A stretch of DNA of 64,000 nt from Algoriphagus pacificus (GTDB lineage: Bacteria > Bacteroidota > Bacteroidia > Cytophagales > Cyclobacteriaceae), in assembly GCF_017254845.1 (NCBI RefSeq), contig NZ_JAFKCU010000002.1:868001-932000 (forward strand), in the 5' to 3' direction. The translations under genes were made by a program, and so were the position numbers. The notes under the pieces are model-generated. The model saw only the letters and a list, made by a program, of their open reading frames with translations. It did no database searches and was not told where the DNA came from. Below, in pieces: positions 1-7,653 of the stretch. How positions within the stretch are numbered: the first letter of the stretch is position 1; every line of letters begins with the position of its first letter.

Positions 1-2
1 AT

Positions 3-1166
3 TTAGATTTGGATTATTATGATGGTAAACATGGCGTAAATTGGCTAGCCGAAATGGCTGCCATTGTTGCAGGAACCAAAGTATCGCTAGTAAACCTTAT
101 CGATTCCTATACACAATGGAGTATTGCTAAAGTTGGATTAGATATTACCCAAATGCCTCGTGAAGACTCTGTTTGCCAGTATACTATGGAAAAGGAAGAG
201 GGTGAAGAATTTGAGGTAAACGACCTAAGTCAAGATGATCGGTTCAAAGAGAAATTTTATGTCAAAGATGATCCCAATTTGACTTATTATTTTGGAGTCC
301 CCCTAACCACTTCTGAAGGATATAATCTTGGTGCTCTGTGTGTGATGGATGTTGAAGCCAAGCAAATAGCTTCTGAAAAAAGAGAGCTTTTGAAATTAAT
401 AGCCAGACAGATAGTAGATCGATTAAAGATTAACAGCAAACTGGCCGAGCTCAAATCCCAAATGGCTGAGATCCTTCAAAATCAAAAGAAAATGGCGCAT
501 GATGTGCGAGGACCGATTAGTGGGATTGTTGGATTAGCGGAAATTATCAAAATGCAGGGAGAGGAAAATCCAATGGATGAGGTTCTGGAATACATGGATC
601 TAATCCAGAAAAGTGGAAACTCAATTTTGGATTTGGCGGATGAGATACTCAGTCAGAATTTTGATTCTCGGCTTCAGATGATGCGAGAGCCAAAAGAAAA
701 TGAATTAAATTTGCTGATTTTCAAGAGTAAAATCATGGACCTTTTTGCTCCCCAGGCTATGGTCAAAAAATTGAATTTTACTGTAGAACTAGGAGAGGAA
801 AATCACTTTTATCCCTTTCGTAAATCAAAATTGATGCAGATAGTTGGGAACCTGATTTCTAACTCCATCAAATTCACTCCGGCTTACGGTTCAGTTGCGG
901 TTTTATTAGCGATGGAATGTACCGATAAGATTCAGAATTTGACTATTAAAGTGGCTGATACCGGTACAGGTATCCCTCAGTCCAAAATAGATCAGATTCT
1001 CTCGAGCACTGCAACGAGTGAAAAGGGAACTTCAGGAGAGAAAGGATTTGGCTTTGGTTTGAATGTAGTTGTGAAACTTGTCAGTGAAATAGGAGGGGAA
1101 TTGACGATCAAATCTGAAGAAGGAAATGGGACGACTTTTACGATCAATGTTCCTTTCAACCAGTAG
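3..1166 (+). CDS. GAF-domain sensor histidine kinase, 5' end cut by the window
   Basis: The reading frame is open to the left edge with no stop, so the true start lies outside the window; the first in-frame TTG (base 9) falls inside the GAF fold and is not a convincing start. Counting from that TTG, residues 1-140 look like a GAF sensor domain and a short linker follows. The HisKA-type H-box AHDVRGPISG has the phospho-accepting His near 164. The ATPase part has an N-box (NLISNSIKF, about 281), a G1 box (DTGTGIP, about 317) and a G2 box (GFGFGLN, about 346). There is no membrane segment in the visible part, so it is probably cytoplasmic, sensing an internal signal and passing phosphate to an unlinked response regulator. 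No receiver domain or regulator gene is adjacent. It converges on, and overlaps by 11 bases, the acyltransferase gene downstream. Confidence 0.88.
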   Translation, partial: LDLDYYDGKHGVNWLAEMAAIVAGTKVSLVNLIDSYTQWSIAKVGLDITQMPREDSVCQYTMEKEEGEEFEVNDLSQDDRFKEKFYVKDDPNLTYYFGVPLTTSEGYNLGALCVMDVEAKQIASEKRELLKLIARQIVDRLKINSKLAELKSQMAEILQNQKKMAHDVRGPISGIVGLAEIIKMQGEENPMDEVLEYMDLIQKSGNSILDLADEILSQNFDSRLQMMREPKENELNLLIFKSKIMDLFAPQAMVKKLNFTVELGEENHFYPFRKSKLMQIVGNLISNSIKFTPAYGSVAVLLAMECTDKIQNLTIKVADTGTGIPQSKIDQILSSTATSEKGTSGEKGFGFGLNVVVKLVSEIGGELTIKSEEGNGTTFTINVPFNQ

Positions 1167-2301
1167 TTTGCGACTCCAGACTTTTCTTTTGATTGTTGAC
1201 AGGATTGGCATACATGGCTAGGAAGTTCTTGACCATCAGCGCATTCTTAGTATCTACCTTTTCAATCAGGCGTTTTTCAAAATCACTTTTCTCTGCCGCT
1301 GTGTAGCAACCACTGTATTCCTCATTTCCGTAAAGCAAGTCATGAGCAATGTAATTACTAGGCCAAAGTTTGTAGCCTTTCCAGATTCTTTGATCAATAA
1401 TAGAAGCTAAGTGAGACAGCTTTTCTGCTTGATTGATATCCATCTTGGCAATTTCTGAAATCTCCTCATCTAGAATTCCGTTTACCTGAATGTGAATCCT
1501 TTTCTTGGTACCCATAATACCTCTTAACAGATTCAAAAAGTCCTCATTTTCACTTTTGATATACTTTTCATCCCGGGATTTAGCCAATAATTCAGGCATC
1601 TTCAAGATATCTGTTGGATCGTATTCGTAAGAAATAGAAATAGGTACTAGTTTGATTTTCTCGAAATAACCAAAGGGATTTGGTCCTTCTTCGCAAAGCG
1701 TAAGCATTTTTAAAACCCCTCGATGGGTGGCATCATTTCCATCCTTTGTTCTTCCTTCTTTTTGAGCTGTCCAAACAGATCTATTTTCATGAAGGAGTGA
1801 CTTTTTGATGTATTCTGAGGTAATCAATGAACTTTCCAAAAGAGCCCGGCCTTGCACGCCTCTTTTGATGGCAAAATTTCTATTCAGCCTCGAAAGCGTA
1901 TGCAAAAATGGTTTTTTGATCAAATTGTCTCCGATCGCAGAGGTGGTTAAAACCAATCCGTTCTCGTACAAACTGGCATTCAGAAGCGAAGTGTCCAGCA
2001 CTATATCTCTGTGGTTGGAAATAAAGAGATAAGCAGTATTCGGTTCCAAAACATCAAATCCACTTATGCTCAATCCATCCGAACTTTTTTCAATAACCTT
2101 TTTCACCCCTGGATAAATGAAATTAATCTGAAAATCACGCAAAGAATGCGTGTGTAGCATCAGATCTTTCCAGTGTTCTTTGGTATCGGAAGGAAAAGTA
2201 AAATTCATCATTGCCTCCAGCATCGGATCATCCACTATTTCTCGAATAGCGGCATTTGCTTCTGCGTCGTAGAAAGGCCTGATAGAATCAAAATTTTGCA
2301 T
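1156..2301 (-). CDS. Glycerolipid acyltransferase family protein (PlsC/PlsB-like)
   Basis: A 381-residue protein of the 1-acyl-glycerol-3-phosphate acyltransferase superfamily, expected to move acyl chains onto a glycerolipid at the inner membrane. Block I is SNHRDIVLD near residues 95-103 and block III is EGRTKDG near 182-188, preceded by QK. It is longer than plain PlsC (about 240 residues), with about 90 residues before the catalytic block and a long C-terminal part. The spacing in block I is odd: the usual motif is H-x4-D, whereas here the next Asp after His97 are Asp99 and Asp103 (H-x5-D). I believe this form recurs in Bacteroidota homologues. There is no signal peptide and no clear transmembrane helix. 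The gene stands alone, and its 3' end overlaps the convergent kinase gene. The exact acyl acceptor cannot be told from sequence. Confidence 0.8.
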   Translation of the reverse strand: MQNFDSIRPFYDAEANAAIREIVDDPMLEAMMNFTFPSDTKEHWKDLMLHTHSLRDFQINFIYPGVKKVIEKSSDGLSISGFDVLEPNTAYLFISNHRDIVLDTSLLNASLYENGLVLTTSAIGDNLIKKPFLHTLSRLNRNFAIKRGVQGRALLESSLITSEYIKKSLLHENRSVWTAQKEGRTKDGNDATHRGVLKMLTLCEEGPNPFGYFEKIKLVPISISYEYDPTDILKMPELLAKSRDEKYIKSENEDFLNLLRGIMGTKKRIHIQVNGILDEEISEIAKMDINQAEKLSHLASIIDQRIWKGYKLWPSNYIAHDLLYGNEEYSGCYTAAEKSDFEKRLIEKVDTKNALMVKNFLAMYANPVNNQKKSLESQTTG

Positions 2302-2388
2302 AGTGGGGTGAAGGGTTATGCTGCAAAAAGCAAAATTTAGGTCAATTTTTGAAGTCTGCCGTGTAAATGATTCAAATGAATTTTCTAT

Positions 2389-3240
2389 TTACTGCCTTTT
2401 CAGGTGTTTAGAAAAGTACAAAAGATGGTAGGGAAGTGCCTCTGTCCAGTAATTCCAAGTATGTGCTCCTGGTCTTTCTGTATAGTCATGGGGCGTTCCA
2501 TTTTCCAAAAGCATTGTATGTAATTGACGATTTGTATTAATGAGAAAATCATCCACTCCAATGTCTATAATCAAAGCAATTCCATTTGCTTTCATTTTGT
2601 CTACCAAACCGACAGCAGTGTAGGTAGAAAAGGGTGCGTCATATTGTAAATCTTGCCCTAGCATAGCTCTCTGTTGGGTTTGTCTCAAAGTCTGAAAATC
2701 TTCTGGGACTTTCCACATGCGGGTATCTATATTCATAACTCCACTCATACTTCCTGCTGCGATAAAGAGTTCAGGATGCTTTGCTGCCAAAGTCATCGCT
2801 CCATGTCCACCCATAGAAAGCCCTGTGATTGCCCGGGATTCTTTTTGGGCTAGCGTTCTGTATTTTTTATCTACCTCAGGGATCAATTCTGAAATGATGT
2901 AAGTTTCATATCTGACAGAATCCATCAAAGGAGAGTCAAAGTAATAACTGGCTGGACCCACTCCTGGAGTGACGATGATTAAATCATAATCTTCAGCCAT
3001 TTTATTCACGATTCCAGGCTCAGTTACTTTTTTATGCCAATCGTCAAATGCACCGCTTCCACCATGAAGCAGGTAAAGAACTGGATATTTTTTTGTTGAA
3101 CTCCCATAATCCGAAGGTGTAGTAACCGCGGCTTTTAGGGATTTTTTCATTGCTGGACTGTAAACTTCAATGGTGTCCACTTTGGCTTGAGCCCAAACTA
3201 ACGAAGGGAATAGCAAGAAGTATAAAAGGAATCTTTTCAT
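2389..3240 (-). CDS. Secreted alpha/beta-hydrolase esterase (esterase D / CE1-like)
   Basis: A 283-residue enzyme with a cleavable signal peptide (MKRFLLYFLLFPSLVWAQ), so it is periplasmic or exported. The fold matches the esterase D / CE1 group: HGGSG oxyanion region near residue 59, nucleophile elbow GLSMGG with Ser142, and a candidate catalytic His260 in PGAHTW; the acid is probably Asp230 or Asp231. Family members hydrolyse acetyl, feruloyl or similar esters, and some are annotated as S-formylglutathione hydrolase, but the export signal argues against that cytoplasmic role. It is a single gene with no sugar-degradation genes beside it, although two more enzymes of the same fold occur together at 25.3-27.2 kb. 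The substrate is not predictable. Confidence 0.85.
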   Translation of the reverse strand: MKRFLLYFLLFPSLVWAQAKVDTIEVYSPAMKKSLKAAVTTPSDYGSSTKKYPVLYLLHGGSGAFDDWHKKVTEPGIVNKMAEDYDLIIVTPGVGPASYYFDSPLMDSVRYETYIISELIPEVDKKYRTLAQKESRAITGLSMGGHGAMTLAAKHPELFIAAGSMSGVMNIDTRMWKVPEDFQTLRQTQQRAMLGQDLQYDAPFSTYTAVGLVDKMKANGIALIIDIGVDDFLINTNRQLHTMLLENGTPHDYTERPGAHTWNYWTEALPYHLLYFSKHLKRQ

Positions 3241-3370
3241 CAGTGTACCGGGGATTTTGGGTTAGATTAAGCCTACAAAATAGGCAATTATCATAGAAAA
3301 TTGGATAAGAGGCATGACAGAAGTCATATTTTTATAGAAGAATAAACCTGTAAATTGTATCTAAAATTCA

Positions 3371-4450
3371 ATGAGAAATCCTCTATTACAAAATATAGCC
3401 AATATTTTGTTGATCCTTGTTTTAGGTACTTTTGTACTCAAAGAAGGTGCTTTTATTTTCGTTCCCTTGGTATGGGGAGCTTTTTTTGCCTTTGCATTAA
3501 ATCCACTTTCCAATTGGATTGAGGAGAAAAGAATCCCGAGAGGCTTAGCGATAGCATTCAGTATATTACTTGTGAGTGTATTGGTAGTGGGATTGCTTTA
3601 TTTGATTTTTAATCAGGTGATTGGTTTGATTGGAGATATTCCTGAAATCGAGCAGGCATTTCAGCAAAAAATCGATGTGTACGGTGTTGAAATTCAGCAG
3701 TTGACAGGAATAGAAATTCCGGATTTTGAAAGCATGAAAAATGGCGACTTAATTTCATTTGGAAGTTTGAATGAGACGCTTTTTGCTACTGGAAAATCCA
3801 TTACTCTTGCTGGAATCATTCCTCTTTACATTTTTCTGTTGATGTATTACAAGGATTTTTTTGTTGAGTTTTTGAAAAAGCTATCTGCTGAATCCAATGA
3901 ACTTGTTTTGTCCTGGGCAAATGAGTCTGGAAAGGTCATTCAACATTATTTGGCTGGAATGCTGAAAGTGACATTTATTGTTGCCTGTATGGCAGGATTG
4001 TTTTTCTATTTGATCGGTGTAAAATACTTTTTGCTCTTTGCAGTTTTCATCGCTCTCATGAATTTGATTCCCTATGTAGGAGTCTTTATCAGTTCGTTTT
4101 TTGCGATTCTTTATGTGTTTTTGACTACAGATTCTTTCGCATATCCATTTTTGACATTCTTGGTTCTTTGGGGAATCCAGCTTGTAGAAAACAACATCAT
4201 CACACCTTTAGTAGTTGGTTCCCAGGTTCAGGTCAATGCCTTGGCAGTTGTTTTGGCGATTTTGATAGGAGGGTGGCTTTGGGGAATTTCAGGAATGATT
4301 TTATTTATTCCTTTAGTGGGGGTTTTGAAAATCAGTCTTAGCAAAAGCAAGGATTTGACGGCCTATGCTTTTCTTCTAGGTGATGAAATTCCTGTAACTG
4401 AAAAGCGGGAAAACTTCTGGAAACTCTTAAAAAGGAAGCTCTCCAAATAA
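3371..4450 (+). CDS. AI-2E family transporter (PF01594-type permease)
   Basis: A 359-residue integral membrane protein with about eight hydrophobic segments: two near the N-terminus, one near 55-80, a long soluble stretch around 85-140, then several from about 145 to 320. The C-terminal GGWLWGISGMILFIPL segment is characteristic of the AI-2E transporter / UPF0118 family. Members export small molecules or act as sodium/proton antiporters; the autoinducer-2 assignment of the family name does not hold for most of them. The ATG at 3371 is directly followed by a hydrophobic helix, as expected. It is probably monocistronic and lies just upstream of the efflux operon on the same strand. Confidence 0.85.
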   Translation: MRNPLLQNIANILLILVLGTFVLKEGAFIFVPLVWGAFFAFALNPLSNWIEEKRIPRGLAIAFSILLVSVLVVGLLYLIFNQVIGLIGDIPEIEQAFQQKIDVYGVEIQQLTGIEIPDFESMKNGDLISFGSLNETLFATGKSITLAGIIPLYIFLLMYYKDFFVEFLKKLSAESNELVLSWANESGKVIQHYLAGMLKVTFIVACMAGLFFYLIGVKYFLLFAVFIALMNLIPYVGVFISSFFAILYVFLTTDSFAYPFLTFLVLWGIQLVENNIITPLVVGSQVQVNALAVVLAILIGGWLWGISGMILFIPLVGVLKISLSKSKDLTAYAFLLGDEIPVTEKRENFWKLLKRKLSK

Positions 4451-4508
4451 CCTTCAAAAAAATAATTTTAATTTTTTTTAACAAGCAGGAACTATTCCAA
4501 CTGCTTTG

Positions 4509-4526
4509 TGATTGAACGTTCATTCA
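4509..4526. promoter_or_regulatory. Palindromic operator candidate for the TetR regulator
   Basis: TGATTGAACGTTCATTCA is an 18-base inverted repeat centred between bases 4517 and 4518, with a single mismatched pair; the inner ten bases TGAACGTTCA are perfectly palindromic. It ends three bases before the ATG at 4530 of the TetR-type gene. Size and symmetry fit TetR/AcrR operators, and the position would let the repressor block transcription or early elongation of its own efflux operon. No experimental support; inferred from symmetry and context. Confidence 0.6.
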
Positions 4527-4529
4527 GTC

Positions 4530-5105
4530 ATGGAAAATTTGCTCGATAAAAAAACCTGTATCCTCGAAAGTGCTCTCGGATTAATCCATGAGCAGGGGTT
4601 TCATGGATGCCCAATTAGTCAAGTTGCCAAGAATGCTGGTGTTGCAGCTGGTACGATTTACACTTACTTCGAAAGTAAGGATGAAATGATCTTGGTCATC
4701 TATGATTATGCATTAAATAAAATCAAAAAGTATGTATCCGAATTGGATGATTCCTCTTTGGATTTTAAAAGCAGGTTTTTTCATTACTGGCAGAATCTTT
4801 CTGAATTTTATGTTCAAAACCCTACCATTCATGGTTTTTACGATCAGTTTTTGAATTCACCTTACTACACTGAGGCGAATCAAAATCAGGTCAACGCTTG
4901 GCATGAATGGAGCTGCGCATTCTTTCAGCAAGGGATTGAACAAGAGGCCCTTAAAAATATAAACCCAACGATCCTATCAATAATGGTGAACTCAAACATC
5001 AACTCAGTGGTACGGATCAAAAATAACTTCAAAACGAAACTCGCCAGGAAAAATGTCGACCTGGAAGAAATCTCCCAATTGCTTTGGGAAGGGATCAAAA
5101 AGTAA
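4530..5105 (+). CDS. TetR/AcrR family transcriptional regulator of the efflux operon
   Basis: A 191-residue regulator. The N-terminal helix-turn-helix is clear (ISQVAKNAGVAAGTIYTYF, about residues 29-47), followed by an all-helical ligand-binding domain of normal TetR length. I choose the ATG at 4530; a TTG at 4512 would run through the palindromic operator and is unlikely. It is the first gene of a co-directional set with tolC-like, adaptor and pump genes (51-base gap to the next start), the classic arrangement of a local repressor of an RND pump. It probably binds the 4509-4526 palindrome and is released by pump substrates. The inducer is unknown. Confidence 0.88.
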   Translation: MENLLDKKTCILESALGLIHEQGFHGCPISQVAKNAGVAAGTIYTYFESKDEMILVIYDYALNKIKKYVSELDDSSLDFKSRFFHYWQNLSEFYVQNPTIHGFYDQFLNSPYYTEANQNQVNAWHEWSCAFFQQGIEQEALKNINPTILSIMVNSNINSVVRIKNNFKTKLARKNVDLEEISQLLWEGIKK

Positions 5106-5156
5106 TAAACCCAAATCCTTTTTTTAGGAAGTTTAATTAATTCAATATTCAATTCT

Positions 5157-6482
5157 ATGTTCAAAAAGCATGTTCTGCTTCTTGGATTGGGCATTTTGCT
5201 CTTTTCAACTGCTGGGTATGGTCAGGAAGATAATCCAGTTCCAACTGGTGAACTCAGTCTCGACCAAATTTTAGATTATTCATTGCTAAATAGCCCTTTA
5301 ATCAGACAATCTCAAATCGATGAAGCAATTGGTGATCAGGAAATCAAGTCTAGTTTAGCTGGCTGGTTTCCTCAAATTTCCGCTTCTGCCGGAGGAGCTT
5401 ACAATATTAAGTTGCAAACTCAGGTCATTGGAGATCAATTGATCACTTTTGGCCAACCATGGAATTCCAATGTTTTGTTTCAGGTCAATCAGACACTCTT
5501 CAACCGTGATCAGCTCTTCGCCTCAAAAACTTCCAAATATTACAGGGAGCAACTAGAAAAGGTAACTGAGAATAGCAAGATCAACACCATAGTGGAGGTC
5601 AGCAAAGCCTATTATGATATTCTTTTGGCCAATGAACAATTGAACATACTGGAGGAGAATATTTCCAGATTGGAAAAGCAGTATAAAGATGCCAAAAACC
5701 GATACGATGCAGGTTTGGTTGATAAAACAGATTACCAAAGATCCAGCATTGCGCTATCTAATGTAAAAAGCGACAGAAATCGCGTCCAGACTTCTTTCGA
5801 TGCCAAATATGCTTATCTGAAACAATTGATGGGTTATCCGCATGATTCGGACTTCACCCTGCAATTCGATCGAGAAAGTATGGTGGCTGAAATGTTTATG
5901 GATGCTTCCGAACCGCTGATTTTGGACAATCGAGTGGAATATCAGCTGATGAAAACTCAGCAAACCCTGAATGAAATCCAAACCAGCTACGAAAAGTGGA
6001 ATTACCTTCCTGAGCTTTCTGCCAATTATCGTTACAACTGGCTTTATTTCAATCAGGATTTCTCCAATCTCTACAATCAAGCTTATCCAACCTCTTCAGT
6101 TGGTTTGACTTTGTCGCTTCCGATTTTTCAAGGTGGCAAGCGTGTGAATCGTGTACGCATTGCAAACCTTCAAGTTGATCGAGGAGAAATCGATCTTCAG
6201 AATCTCAGCAGCCAGATTAAGACTGAATATGAAGTTGCTTTAGCCAATTATCAAAGTAGCATTTACGAATGGGAAGCTATTCGCGATAATATGGAAATGG
6301 CTGAAAATGTCTACGATATCATCAAACTCCAATACGATGAAGGTGTCAAGGCTTATGTGGATCTCGTGGTTGCCGAAACGGACCTAAGAACAGCTCAGAT
6401 CAACCATCTGAATGCAATCTTTCAGGTTTTGGAAAGTAAACTAGACCTCAAAAAAGCACTTGGACTCATCGAATTCAACTAA
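5157..6482 (+). CDS. TolC family outer-membrane efflux channel protein
   Basis: A 441-residue TolC/OMF protein with a signal peptide of about 22 residues (MFKKHVLLLGLGILLFSTAGYG). It shows the two-fold repeated architecture of the family: long alpha-helical coiled-coil stretches around residues 30-60, 120-210, 260-290 and 340-430, with beta segments between them, including SVGLTLSLPIFQGG (about 310-325), a hallmark of the second beta-barrel part. Three copies would form the outer-membrane exit duct. It is the second gene of the efflux operon, and its stop lies 25 bases before the adaptor start. It has no lipobox, unlike many Proteobacterial OMFs. Confidence 0.92.
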   Translation: MFKKHVLLLGLGILLFSTAGYGQEDNPVPTGELSLDQILDYSLLNSPLIRQSQIDEAIGDQEIKSSLAGWFPQISASAGGAYNIKLQTQVIGDQLITFGQPWNSNVLFQVNQTLFNRDQLFASKTSKYYREQLEKVTENSKINTIVEVSKAYYDILLANEQLNILEENISRLEKQYKDAKNRYDAGLVDKTDYQRSSIALSNVKSDRNRVQTSFDAKYAYLKQLMGYPHDSDFTLQFDRESMVAEMFMDASEPLILDNRVEYQLMKTQQTLNEIQTSYEKWNYLPELSANYRYNWLYFNQDFSNLYNQAYPTSSVGLTLSLPIFQGGKRVNRVRIANLQVDRGEIDLQNLSSQIKTEYEVALANYQSSIYEWEAIRDNMEMAENVYDIIKLQYDEGVKAYVDLVVAETDLRTAQINHLNAIFQVLESKLDLKKALGLIEFN

Positions 6483-6507
6483 TTCTGCATCTCAAAAATC
6501 AACAATA

Positions 6508-7623
6508 ATGAAATCAAATTTTAGCATAGCTGCATTTTCAGCACTGATTTTTACGGTTTTTTCCTGTGGTACAAAACAGCAAGCCGGACCACCTCCAGCA
6601 CCGATTGTACCTGTGACCACTTATCAGGTTGTGAAGAAAACAGTCAAAGGAATTGACCAGTATCCTGCTACGCTGGTTCCAATTAATGAGGTGGAATTAA
6701 GACCTCAGATCTCTGGCTATATCACAAATATTTATGTGCAAGATGGTCAGGAAGTGAAGAAGGGACAGAGACTTTATGAAATTGACAGAAGTAAATATGC
6801 AGCTGCTCAGCAACAAGCAAGAGCGAGTGTGAGTAGCGCAGAGGCAAATCTTGCCAAACTGACCAAGGACTTGGAAAGGTATAAAAGGCTAGATGAGCAG
6901 GATGCAATCGCTAAGCAGCAATTGGATTATGCAGAAACTGCTGTGTTGGATGCAAAATCTCAATTGGATTTTGCAAAAGCGCAATTGCAGTCTGCCACAA
7001 CAGATTACCAATATTCAGTTTTGACAGCTCCATTTGACGGAACTGTAGGTATTTCACAAGTGAGAGTTGGGGCTCAAGTATCTCCTGGCCAGCCTTTGCT
7101 AAACACCCTTTCTTCCAATGATCCTATGTCTTTGAATTTTGTGATCAACGAAAGAGAAATTCCTCGTTTCAACAGATTGCTTAATGCGGAGAACAATCCT
7201 GATTCCTTGTTCACCATCAAATTCAGTGATGGTTCAATCTATCCTTTTCCTGGTCAATTTATCACTATTGATAGAGCAGTAGGTCGTCAATCAGGAACTA
7301 TCAACTTGCGAGTAAGATTCCCGAATCCAAATCGTGAGTTGATAGCTGGAATGACGGTAAATATTCAGGTTTTGAATCAGGATATCGGAGAGCAGTTGGC
7401 GATTCCATACAAAGCAGTCTTGGAGCAAATGGGTGAATATTTTGTTTTTGTGGTTCAAGACGGCAATAAAGTTCATCAGCAAAAAGTGACTCTGGGAAGC
7501 CAAGTAGGGGATGAGATTGTCATTCGTGAAGGCCTGGAAGAGGGAAATGTAATTGTGGTCAGTGGAATCCAGAAACTGCGTGAAGGATCTGAAATCACCA
7601 CGGAGATTCCCGGTCAACAGTAA
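6508..7623 (+). CDS. RND efflux periplasmic adaptor (membrane fusion) lipoprotein
   Basis: A 371-residue AcrA/MexA-type adaptor linking the pump to the TolC-type channel. I choose the ATG at 6508 because it gives a lipoprotein signal ending in VFSC with Cys20; in-frame sequence further upstream overlaps tolC and adds only polar residues. Next come a barrel-sandwich (lipoyl-like) half around residues 60-95 (RPQISGYITNIYVQDGQEV), a helical hairpin at about 100-165, the returning lipoyl half (SVLTAPFDGTVG, about 170-185), a beta-barrel domain at about 205-290 and a membrane-proximal domain at the end. It lies 30 bases before the pump gene and is clearly in the same operon. Confidence 0.93.
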   Translation: MKSNFSIAAFSALIFTVFSCGTKQQAGPPPAPIVPVTTYQVVKKTVKGIDQYPATLVPINEVELRPQISGYITNIYVQDGQEVKKGQRLYEIDRSKYAAAQQQARASVSSAEANLAKLTKDLERYKRLDEQDAIAKQQLDYAETAVLDAKSQLDFAKAQLQSATTDYQYSVLTAPFDGTVGISQVRVGAQVSPGQPLLNTLSSNDPMSLNFVINEREIPRFNRLLNAENNPDSLFTIKFSDGSIYPFPGQFITIDRAVGRQSGTINLRVRFPNPNRELIAGMTVNIQVLNQDIGEQLAIPYKAVLEQMGEYFVFVVQDGNKVHQQKVTLGSQVGDEIVIREGLEEGNVIVVSGIQKLREGSEITTEIPGQQ

Positions 7624-7653
7624 TAATTTTTAAACAGACTTGATTCAAGACTC

